DNA from: G963662655 sp963666875
GTDB taxonomy: Bacteria > Cloacimonadota > Cloacimonadia > Cloacimonadales > JAIOQZ01
Assembly: GCA_963666875.2 (NCBI GenBank)
Contig: CAXXPU010000006.1
Coordinates: 248,001 to 312,000, forward strand
Length of the DNA: 64,000 nucleotides
Direction: 5' to 3'
Positions 36,097 through 42,881 of the stretch are shown piece by piece. A program made the position numbers and the translations under genes. Under the pieces are notes generated by a model, which searched no databases, had not been told where the DNA came from, and saw only the letters and a list, made by a program, of their open reading frames with translations. Each line of letters begins with the position of its first letter. Within the stretch, counting starts at the first letter, position 1.

Positions 36097-36363
36097 ATGT
36101 CAAATCTAAATCTACGTCCGATGCGTAAGCTCGACCGACGACGTCGAACCTTGCCGCCGAAGGGTCGCTTACGCCGATGGCGTAAGCTTTTACCTCGTGA
36201 ATGGAATGATGCCTACAGAGATGAGACGATTCAGCGAATGCACTTGTCCGGGCACGATCACGCTCATATCTGTTGGGTATTGAATCACGGATGTATCGTT
36301 ACATCTACAGGTCTGAAATTCACTCCTAATCGGCTCAAGTACTACATTCGATTACTCAGATAG
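36097..36363 (+). CDS. Small basic protein with a possible HTH (88 aa)
   Basis: Start ATG 36097 with AGGAGG 9 bases upstream and a near-consensus promoter. The N-terminal half is very basic (RKLDRRRRTLPPKGRLRRWRKLLPR). The C-terminal half (IQRMHLSGHDHAHICWVLNHGCIVTSTGLKFTPNRLKYYIRLL is the region concerned, residues ~45-88) resembles the helix pair of the recombinase domain of serine recombinases (Ia-LN-rGi-T-Gg-w). A DNA-binding, excisionase-like role is inferred. Confidence 0.55.
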   Translation: MSNLNLRPMRKLDRRRRTLPPKGRLRRWRKLLPREWNDAYRDETIQRMHLSGHDHAHICWVLNHGCIVTSTGLKFTPNRLKYYIRLLR

Positions 36364-36372
36364 TCATATATT

Positions 36373-36424
36373 TACGCTTTAAGCGTAGAATAAAATTGAC
36401 AAACTGAATGACTGAATCGATACT
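36373..36424 (+). promoter_or_regulatory. Operator-like palindrome and promoter of the 87-aa gene
   Basis: TACGCTT-T-AAGCGTA (36373-36387) is a perfect palindrome with 7-base arms. It lies 8 bases upstream of TTGACA (36396-36401), which is spaced 17 bases from GATACT (36419-36424). The palindrome is well placed to bind a repressor such as one of the small HTH proteins here. Confidence 0.5.
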
Positions 36425-36445
36425 GTCCTGCAGGAGGTGACCGAG

Positions 36446-36709
36446 ATGAACCATGATCCGAATAGACCCACCGTGAATGTCGAACTACGCGATGGACGTT
36501 ACATTTTCACTATACACGGGCGGAAGGTGTCAACGCAGAAGGGTATTCAAGCGCTCTTGAGCTACATTCCGAAAGGTGAAGTCAGTCAGTTGACCACGAT
36601 TAGCCCGAGGACGATTGAAGGTTGGGTGATCGGCAGGAATATAAGCCAGATGGCTATGAGACTTCTTGACATCGCACTCAAGGTCTGGATCAATCGATCT
36701 CGGAGGTGA
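36446..36709 (+). CDS. Small HTH protein (87 aa)
   Basis: ATG 36446 with AGGAGG 8 bases upstream; an in-frame GTG at 36437 lies inside the ribosome binding site and is rejected. The C-terminal half (VSQLTTISPRTIEGWVIGR, then MRLLDIALKVW) reads as a Cro/excisionase-like helix-turn-helix. The N-terminal part is a short beta-rich segment (VNVELRDGRYIFTIHGRKV). A regulator of the island is the likeliest role. Confidence 0.6.
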   Translation: MNHDPNRPTVNVELRDGRYIFTIHGRKVSTQKGIQALLSYIPKGEVSQLTTISPRTIEGWVIGRNISQMAMRLLDIALKVWINRSRR

Positions 36710-36714
36710 ACAAC

Positions 36715-36951
36715 ATGCCTGAAACATCATCAATCCCGAACGTCTCTCATCCTATCGCCGAGATCATCGACCGCATCGACCAGGTCAGTCTTTCCGTCCG
36801 CGAATATGGAGTCTTGATTGCTGATCGCGATTTCTTCAGTTCGTGCGGCTCGATCCCGGACCAGCTGAGCGATGCTCTCGACCGAATCTCTTCAGACCTG
36901 TCGGCCGTGGACTTATCCACATCGACAAACAACGTCGTAGAAAGCTGTTGA
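36715..36951 (+). CDS. Small unknown protein (78 aa)
   Basis: ATG 36715 with GGAGG 8 bases upstream, 5 bases after the previous stop. An acidic, helical protein (HPIAEIIDRIDQVSLSVREYG...DALDRISSDLSAVDLS). Its 3' end contains a perfect DnaA box. No family is recognised. Confidence 0.55.
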   Translation: MPETSSIPNVSHPIAEIIDRIDQVSLSVREYGVLIADRDFFSSCGSIPDQLSDALDRISSDLSAVDLSTSTNNVVESC

Positions 36952-37050
36952 GGTGTAAAATGCTCCGGATGTGGATAACTGCTGTGGATTGTGTGTGGAT
37001 GACTGTTTATAAATGCTTACAAAATTATAGATTTGTCAATAATTTTAATC
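36913..37050. other. Origin-like cluster of DnaA boxes and AT-rich DNA, right side of the island
   Basis: TTATCCACA at 36913-36921 and its inverse TGTGGATAA at 36970-36978 are both perfect. TGTGGATTG (36983-36991) and TGTGGATGA (36994-37002) follow in the same inverse orientation. Then comes AT-rich DNA at 37006-37050 (TTTATAAATG...AATTATAGATTTGTCAATAATTTTAATC). It mirrors the cluster at 33560-33704, so the island lies between two inverted DnaA-box clusters. Confidence 0.5.
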
Positions 37051-37277
37051 TACGCTATTTGGAATACCCCCATTTTATCGGAAGAGCTTGGTTCGATATC
37101 CACTTGACGACGTTATCAACCGTGTCCTTCGACTCCGTATTCGGTTTCTTGCAGGCTCGAAATGGATGACACGGCTGATAACTATCTATCTGGCAACATG
37201 TTGCAAAATGATCGTATCATCCTGAGCGGAGTCGAAGGACACACGATTATTTTTTCACAACACGATCCACACAAGGC

Positions 37278-37443
37278 TTGACAAGATAAATCCCGATTCA
37301 TGAATGGCGACATCGCCGAGCATGACATACCTAAACGGAAAAAGCCGCATGGGGTTATGCCGATAGGGTGACTCGGGAAACCGGTTCGCCTCCCGTTTGG
37401 AAAGGCGAGAGTTAACCTCTTGCTCCAAAGAACAATATTTTTT
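37278..37443 (+). promoter_or_regulatory. Structured riboswitch-like leader of pruA
   Basis: After a TTGACA (37278-37283) comes a ~120-base leader with several helices. P1: AAACGG (37333-37338) with CCGTTT (37393-37398). P2: GCAT-GGGGTT-ATGC (37347-37360). P3: GGTGACTCGG-GAAA-CCGGTTCGCC (37367-37390) with a GNRA loop. The 3' strand of P1 overlaps a competing hairpin TTTGGA...TCCAAA plus GCGAGAG-TTAAC-CTCTTGC (37396-37429), followed by a T run and the ribosome binding site. This either/or geometry is that of a riboswitch. I could not match it to a known class. Confidence 0.55.
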
Positions 37444-37452
37444 GGAGGAACT

Positions 37453-39077
37453 ATGAATAATTCCAATTTTCATCTGGAAATGCCCCAGAACGAACCCATT
37501 TTATCCTACGCGCCCGGCACGAAGGAGCGCGAACTCCTGAAACAGGAGCTGGATCGTCAGGCTTCCACGCAGATCGAGATTCCGCTTATCATCGGTGGCA
37601 AGGAAGTCCGAACCGGCGACACGGCGAATGTCGTGATGCCACACGATCATCAACATGTGCTGGCGACCTACCACAAGGCGGGTGAAGCCGAGGTCAGGTT
37701 CGCGATCGAAACCGCGCTGAAGGCACAAAAAGACTGGATGGATCTTCCCTGGGTCGAACGCGCAGCCATCCAGCTTCGTGTCGCGAATCTGCTCTCCACC
37801 AGGTATCGCTGGCTGCTCAACGCCGCCACCATGCTCGGACAAAGCAAGAGCGCGTTTCAGGCGGAGATCGATTCCGCGTGCGAGACCATCGATTTCCTGC
37901 GCTTCAATGCCTACTTCGCGTCGAAGATTTATCAAGATCAGCCCAATTCGGGATTCGATCAGCTCAACCGCATGGAGTACCGGCCGCTCGAAGGATTCGT
38001 CCTGACCGTTACCCCCTTCAATTTCACAGCCATCGCGTCCAACCTGAACATGTCCGCCGCGCTGATGGGCAATGTGACCGTCTGGAAACCCGCGACCACG
38101 TCCCTTCTCTCCAACTACTACCTGATGAAGGTTTTCAAGGAAGCCGGAATGCCGGACGGCGTGATCAACTTCCTGCCCGGAAGCGGCTCCATGATCGGAC
38201 GTGTCGCTCTGGCGCACACCGAACTCGCAGGCGTCCACTTCACCGGCTCCAACAGCACCTTCAACCACATCTGGAGAACCGTGTCGCACAACCTCGGACC
38301 GCTGCGATCCTATCCGCGACTGGTCGGGGAGACCGGCGGCAAGGACTTCATCTTTGTCCATGAGTCGGCAAACCCCCGGCAGGTCGCTACTGCCATCGTT
38401 CGAGGTGCGTTCGAGTATCAGGGACAAAAGTGCTCGGCGGCGTCACGCTGCTATGTCCCGAAGTCGTTGTGGAAACAAGTCCGCGAATTGCTCGAAACCA
38501 TGACCAGCGAGATTAAAATGGGCGATCCGCGCGACTTCAGCAACTTCGTAAACGCCGTGATCGACGAAAAATCCTTCGACAGCATCATGGGTTACATCGA
38601 GAAGACGATAACCTCCAGCGACGCGGAAGTGATTATCGGCGGAAACGGCGACAAGTCCAAAGGCTACTTCATCGAACCGACCGTGATACTGGCTTCCGAT
38701 CCGAAGTATGTCACCATGGAAGAAGAGCTCTTCGGGCCGGTCATCACCATCTACGTGTATGAGGACGCGAAGTACGAGCAAACGCTCGATCTCTGCGACC
38801 AGACCTCGCCTTACGCCCTTACCGGTGCTATTTTCTCCAACGATCGCTACGCCACCATGAAGTCGCTCGAAAAGCTCCGCTTCGCGCGGGTAACTTCTAC
38901 ATCAACGACAAACCCACCGGCGCCGTTGTCGGTATGCAGCCCTTCGGCGGCTCGCGAGCATCCGGCACCAATGACAAGGCCGGTGGCCCCCTCAACCTCA
39001 TGCGCTGGGTCAGCACCCGCACCATCAAAGAGACGTATAATCCGCCGATGGATTACAAATATCCGTTCCTGGGATAA
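37453..39077 (+). CDS. pruA: 1-pyrroline-5-carboxylate dehydrogenase (PruA/ALDH4 type), frameshifted near 38890
   Basis: An aldehyde dehydrogenase of ~540 residues most like the ALDH4A1/PruA form: VTPFNFTAIASNLN, LVGETGGKDF (Glu), and catalytic Cys in EYQGQKCSAASR. It oxidises glutamate semialdehyde to glutamate. ATG 37453 follows a GGAGGA site; the upstream TTG at 37420 lies in the leader. After RFAR (about 38888) the frame runs into unrelated residues. One extra base restores GNFYINDKPTG, MQPFGGSRASG and KETYNPP to the stop at 39077, all strongly family-like. So a one-base deletion, real or from sequencing, is present. A related role on aminoadipate semialdehyde is conceivable given the saccharopine genes nearby. 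Confidence 0.85.
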
Positions 39078-39180
39078 CTCCCCCTAACCCCCTCTTTGCA
39101 ATAAAGAGGGGGAACAGAAAGATCTGTGGCCGTCCCTAAAGCCCCTCTCTTGATTCCAAGAGAGGGGTTTGGGGTGAGTT
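39076..39180. repeat. MITE-like double-hairpin element 1 (left of DUF559 copy 1)
   Basis: Begins AACTCCCCCTAACCCCC and ends GGGGTTTGGGGTGAGTT, with hairpins CCCCCTCTTTGCAATAAAGAGGGGG-like and CCCCTCTCTTGATTCCAAGAGAGGGG-like between. 105 bp; starts inside the pruA stop codon. Confidence 0.8.
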
Positions 39181-39516
39181 TTACATAAATCCCATCACTA
39201 CGGCTAACTTCTGTAGCACAGAATCAATATCCATCCGAATGTCTTCATTCCTGAATCGCAGTACGTTGATATCCAGACTGTTGATCATCTCCGTTCGAAT
39301 ATCGTCATACGTTTTTCCTTCAACCGGCTCGTGATGCTTACCGTCGATTTCGATCACCAGCTTGTGACTTGGAGCGTAGAAATCCGCAATATAGAATCCG
39401 ATGCTGAATTGCCGATAGAATTTGACTCCGAAGAACTGGTGATTCCGCAACACTTGCCACAGACGATCCTCTTCTGATGTCTGGTTGCGGCGCAGTATTC
39501 TGCGTCGTTCTTTCAT
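39181..39516 (-). CDS. DUF559 (Vsr-like) endonuclease, copy 1
   Basis: 111 residues from ATG 39516: RRILRRNQTSEEDRLWQVLRN, then FGVKFYRQFSIGFYIADFY and KLVIEIDGKHHE, the PD-(D/E)XK-like core of DUF559. The family usually begins (K/R)IYNR..LKERR; that block (RIYNRTD) lies just upstream in frame without an ATG, GTG or TTG, so translation may start earlier at a rare codon or the N-terminus was lost. The gene fills a 360-base gap between two MITE-like elements. Copy 2 at 42404 has the same arrangement. Confidence 0.8.
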   Translation of the reverse strand: MKERRRILRRNQTSEEDRLWQVLRNHQFFGVKFYRQFSIGFYIADFYAPSHKLVIEIDGKHHEPVEGKTYDDIRTEMINSLDINVLRFRNEDIRMDIDSVLQKLAVVMGFM

Positions 39517-39540
39517 GTCGGTACGGTTGTAGATGCGGAT

Positions 39541-39656
39541 AACTCCCCCTAACCCCCTCTTTGCAATAAAGAGGGGGAACAGAAAGGTCTGTGGCCGTGC
39601 GAAGTTGATCTCCAATACCCCTCTATTCAGATGAAGAGAGGGGTATTGGGAGAGTT
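39541..39656. repeat. MITE-like double-hairpin element 2 (right of DUF559 copy 1)
   Basis: AACTCCCCCTAACCCCC start and GAGTT end as in element 1. The first half is nearly identical to element 1, the second has diverged (CCCCTCTATTCAGATGAAGAGAGGGG). It overlaps the 3' end of the secreted-protein gene at 39623. Confidence 0.75.
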
Positions 39657-41293
39657 TGAAATCCCATAATCTCATCAACTTCGCGCTCGTCCATTCCACG
39701 ACGCAGCAACGAGACATTTTGCGATCTATCCAGTATTACAACAGACTCTACGCGATAAAACATCGTGCATTCCGCCAGCCCTACATTGGCGTGGAGGTAC
39801 TCTGTATCCGTTGTCAAACCATGGAAATAGTATTCTCCATCCACATTGTCCGAGCCGTTATAATACACGAAATAGTAGTCCGGAGTGATCGGATTACCAT
39901 AAATGTTCTCCGTCACCGCATCCCATTCGATATGCGCATCATTCCCCACCATAACGATTTCGACATTCTCTGGCGGTTTGGGCGGAACATAGGTAACTGT
40001 GATATAATCGACCTTCACCAAAGAATCCACCATCGTTTTCGACGAAACTTTCAGCTTCACACTGTATGTCCCGGGCTGTGTATATGTGTAGCTCGGATTC
40101 TGCTCGAACGAATCATAAATACCGTCATTCTGGAAGTCCCATTGCCACTCAGAAAATACTGGTGTCGATTGATCCTCGAACTGAACCGGTTGGTTGATGA
40201 AGGTCTCGGTGGGGATGGCGAGGAAGTCGAGGGAAACATCAGCAGCAAGCTTAATCAGCTTTACACCAGATGATGATGCCCCTGTTGTAATATAGCTACC
40301 ATCCGGATTCTGAATGATAGAATACGCAGGATAGAAGCCAAAAACTGTTTTGCTCCACAGTTCATACCCTGAGTTATTTGTTCTCAGGATATAGCTTTCA
40401 TTTCCGTTATGATATCCACAAGCGATAAAACCACCGTCAAACGTTTGAATTACAGAATTACCATTATCAAATTGTGCTCCTCCAAAATTTCTTGACCAAA
40501 TCATTTCGCCATTCGATGAGATTAGTGTTAACAATAAATCGTTTCCACCATTCGAAGGATATTCGGTTCGCCCAGTGACAATGTAATCACCATTATACGT
40601 AACGGATAACGAATTACCTTCTTGTGAACCAATATCACCTATCAATCGAGTCCAAAGTGTATCTCCATCGATCTCATGTTTGATAAGTGCCATATCATAA
40701 TCATCACCATTGGAAGCAATACCAGTGGAGACAATAATTCCATCAGATGTTTGGCTTAATCCAACGCCACAACTATAGTTATATACGCTGTTGTCAGAAA
40801 TCAAATCACCTGAACTACTAATATGCAGTATTTTTGTCTCAGAAGGACTAGGTCGTGTTCCGGATGTTATAAATGTTCCATCTTCGAGTTGGCATATTGA
40901 GTGGTCAACACCCTGATAATAACTTTCAGACCATTCAATACTTCCCAATGAATCTGTCTTCACTAAAATGTCATAATTATCTACCCTTCCAACAATTGCA
41001 ACCCCCCCATCACTGGTATTGATAAGGCTGTGTCCTGCTTCGTTGTTTCCAAGATTATATTCGTGACTCCAAGTTTCATGACCATCTAAATCCGTTTTCA
41101 GTAAAAGTATCTTCTGTTCATTGTTATTCATTGTGAAACCAGTTATTGCATACCCTCCATCGCAATTAACTGTACAGAATCCAGTTGAAGAGCCTAATGA
41201 GTACGTTCGATTCCAGATGACTTCAGGCTCCGTCTGCCCTATCAGCACAGAAATGGCAAGCATTAATATAACAATCGATATAGTCTTTATCAT
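39623..41293 (-). CDS. Secreted PKD-domain protein, 3' end altered by a repeat
   Basis: 556 residues from ATG 41293 (GGAGG 6 bases upstream). A signal peptide (MIKTISIVILMLAISVLIG) is followed by ~310 residues of repeated units of the kind seen in bacterial repeat propellers (DGGYAITGFT, DGGVAIVGR, DGGFIACGY, each ~40-50 residues apart). A PKD domain covers ~residues 365-440 (FLAIPTETFINQPVQFEDQSTP, then WDFQNDG and YTYTQPGTYSVKLKV), and a fibronectin-like segment follows. It has no sorting domain: the last ~11 residues are encoded by the MITE-like element at 39541, so the C-terminus was probably changed by insertion. Confidence 0.8.
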   Translation of the reverse strand: MIKTISIVILMLAISVLIGQTEPEVIWNRTYSLGSSTGFCTVNCDGGYAITGFTMNNNEQKILLLKTDLDGHETWSHEYNLGNNEAGHSLINTSDGGVAIVGRVDNYDILVKTDSLGSIEWSESYYQGVDHSICQLEDGTFITSGTRPSPSETKILHISSSGDLISDNSVYNYSCGVGLSQTSDGIIVSTGIASNGDDYDMALIKHEIDGDTLWTRLIGDIGSQEGNSLSVTYNGDYIVTGRTEYPSNGGNDLLLTLISSNGEMIWSRNFGGAQFDNGNSVIQTFDGGFIACGYHNGNESYILRTNNSGYELWSKTVFGFYPAYSIIQNPDGSYITTGASSSGVKLIKLAADVSLDFLAIPTETFINQPVQFEDQSTPVFSEWQWDFQNDGIYDSFEQNPSYTYTQPGTYSVKLKVSSKTMVDSLVKVDYITVTYVPPKPPENVEIVMVGNDAHIEWDAVTENIYGNPITPDYYFVYYNGSDNVDGEYYFHGLTTDTEYLHANVGLAECTMFYRVESVVILDRSQNVSLLRRGMDEREVDEIMGFQTLPIPLSSSE

Positions 41294-41375
41294 ACGATCC
41301 TCCAGATTTACAACAGGGAATGATTGAAGATGTTCACGATATAAGTAGATATTCAATGTTGAGCTAATGATGTCA

Positions 41376-41500
41376 AGAGAAACTCCCCCCAGCCCCCTCT
41401 TTGATCAAAGAGGGGGAACAGGGAGGATGTAAGCTCAAGACTGACGGAATCTTAAGCCCCTCTCTTGAATCCAAGAGAGGGGTTTGGGGTGAGTTTCTCT
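41376..41500. repeat. MITE-like double-hairpin element 3
   Basis: Same C-rich layout with perfect 10-base outer arms AGAGAAACTC (41376-41385) and GAGTTTCTCT (41491-41500). It lies between the PKD protein gene and the aquaporin gene and overlaps the aquaporin stop. Confidence 0.75.
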
Positions 41501-42194
41501 ACTTCTCTTTCCCGATTATACGATACAGGAAACCTCCCAGCGCTCCGCCAACGATGGGGAACAGCCAGAAGAACCACAGTTGCTGGATCGCCCAGCCGCC
41601 GGCGTAGATGGCCACGCCCATGCTGCGCGCGGGATTGACGGATGTGTTGGTCACGGGGATGCTGATCAGATGGATGAGGGTGAGCCCGAGACCGATCGCG
41701 ATTGGAGCGAAACCTGCCGGAGCGCGTTTGTCCGTGGCGCCCATGATAATCAGCAGGAACATCATGGTCATCACCACTTCGCAGACGAGGCCAGAAAACA
41801 TCGAATATCCGCCCGGAGAATGTTCGCCGAAGCCGTTCGAGGCAAATCCGCCGTCCAGACTGAAGCCGGCAGTTCCCGAGGCGATCAGATAGAGAATACC
41901 GCCGCCGATTGCGCCGCCGATTACCTGCGCGATGATGTAAGGAAGAACCTCTTTGCCCGGAAATCGTCCACCCGCCCACAGACCGATGGATACTGCCGGG
42001 TTGAGATGGCAACCGGAAATATGCCCGATGGCGAACGCCATGGTCAACACCGTGAGACCGAACGCGAGCGAGACGCCCAGAAGCCCGATCCCGACATTGG
42101 GGAATGCCGCCGCAAGCACCGCGCTGCCGCAGCCACCGAGTACGAGCCAGAAAGTTCCGAACAATTCCGCACTGAGACGCTTGGATAATGGCAT
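41499..42194 (-). CDS. aqpZ: Aquaporin Z
   Basis: 231 residues, six membrane helices and both NPA motifs (HLNPAVSIG and SVNPARSMG). Channel for water across the inner membrane. GGAGG lies upstream of ATG 42194. It stands alone between two MITE-like elements. Confidence 0.92.
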   Translation of the reverse strand: MPLSKRLSAELFGTFWLVLGGCGSAVLAAAFPNVGIGLLGVSLAFGLTVLTMAFAIGHISGCHLNPAVSIGLWAGGRFPGKEVLPYIIAQVIGGAIGGGILYLIASGTAGFSLDGGFASNGFGEHSPGGYSMFSGLVCEVVMTMMFLLIIMGATDKRAPAGFAPIAIGLGLTLIHLISIPVTNTSVNPARSMGVAIYAGGWAIQQLWFFWLFPIVGGALGGFLYRIIGKEK

Positions 42195-42269
42195 AAATAT
42201 ACCTCCTTCGACGTGATTTGCTTAAGAATGACACCGTTATTACAATGGTCAAGATAATTCGTATTGGGA

Positions 42270-42403
42270 AACTCCCCCAGCCCCCTCTTTGGATAAAGAG
42301 GGGGAGTAGGGAGTTCGTAAACTCAAGGCGGGTTGTCTCTTAAGCCCTTCTCTTTGGCAAAGAGAGGGGTTTGGGGGTTTCTCTATATAGTTTGGGGTGA
42401 GTT
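42270..42403. repeat. MITE-like double-hairpin element 4 (left of DUF559 copy 2)
   Basis: AACTCCCCCAGCCCCCTC start and GGGGTGAGTT end. Longer than the others because its last part is doubled (GGGGTTTGGGGG...TTTGGGGTGAGTT). Confidence 0.75.
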
Positions 42404-42739
42404 CTACAACAATCCCATCACACCAGCAATCTTCTGCAACACATGATCAATATCCAGCCGGATTTCTTCATTGCTGAACCTCAGTACTTTGATATTCAGG
42501 CTGTTGATCATCTCCGTGCGGACTTCGTCATACGTTTTTCCCTCAATGGTCTCGTGATGCTTACCGTCGATTTCAATCACCAGCTTGTGGCTTGGTGCAT
42601 AGAAGTCGGCAATATAGAAACCGATGCTGAATTGTCTGTAGAATTTAACATCGAAGAACCGATGGTTTCTCAGTATCTGCCATAACCGATCTTCTTCCGG
42701 TGTCTGATTTTTGCGTAATCGACGTCGTCGTTCTTTGAT
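42404..42739 (-). pseudogene. DUF559 endonuclease, copy 2, start codon lost
   Basis: Collinear with copy 1 over 336 bases with no stop: RRLRKNQTPEEDRLWQILRN, FDVKFYRQFSIGFYIADFY, KLVIEIDGKHHE, ending in TAG at 42404. The codon that is ATG in copy 1 is ATC here (42737-42739), and no ATG, GTG or TTG lies just upstream in frame, although RIYNRTD is conserved with a synonymous change. It is either a pseudogene or read from a rare start. It occupies exactly 360 bases between elements 4 and 5, as copy 1 does. Confidence 0.7.
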
Positions 42740-42763
42740 GTCGGTGCGGTTGTAGATACGCAG

Positions 42764-42879
42764 AACTCCCCCTAGCCCCCTCTTTGCAGTAAAGAGGGGG
42801 AACAGAAAGGTCGGTGATCGCGCGTGGCTGATCCCTGAAGCCCCTCTCTTGATTCCAAGAGAGGGGTTTGGGGTGAGTT
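42764..42879. repeat. MITE-like double-hairpin element 5 (right of DUF559 copy 2)
   Basis: AACTCCCCCTAGCCCCC start, GGGGTTTGGGGTGAGTT end, both hairpins present. It ends 3 bases before the aconitase-family gene stop and may also act as its terminator. Confidence 0.78.
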
Positions 42880-42881
42880 TC

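Noticed and set aside
35625..36128. Open frame of 167 codons in the GC-rich part of the island
   Set aside because: No ribosome binding site, crosses strong hairpins and the inverted repeat, and overlaps the start of a better supported gene.
37333..37398. Leader helices compared with c-di-GMP-I, cobalamin and glycine riboswitches
   Set aside because: Local resemblance only (GGGGTT loop, GAAA loop, GGTTCG); the order of helices and the conserved core bases of those classes do not fit.
39181..39717. Longer DUF559 frame of 178 codons starting at 39717
   Set aside because: The extra N-terminus is the reverse strand of the PKD gene and the MITE-like element; family homology begins only at RIYNRTD.
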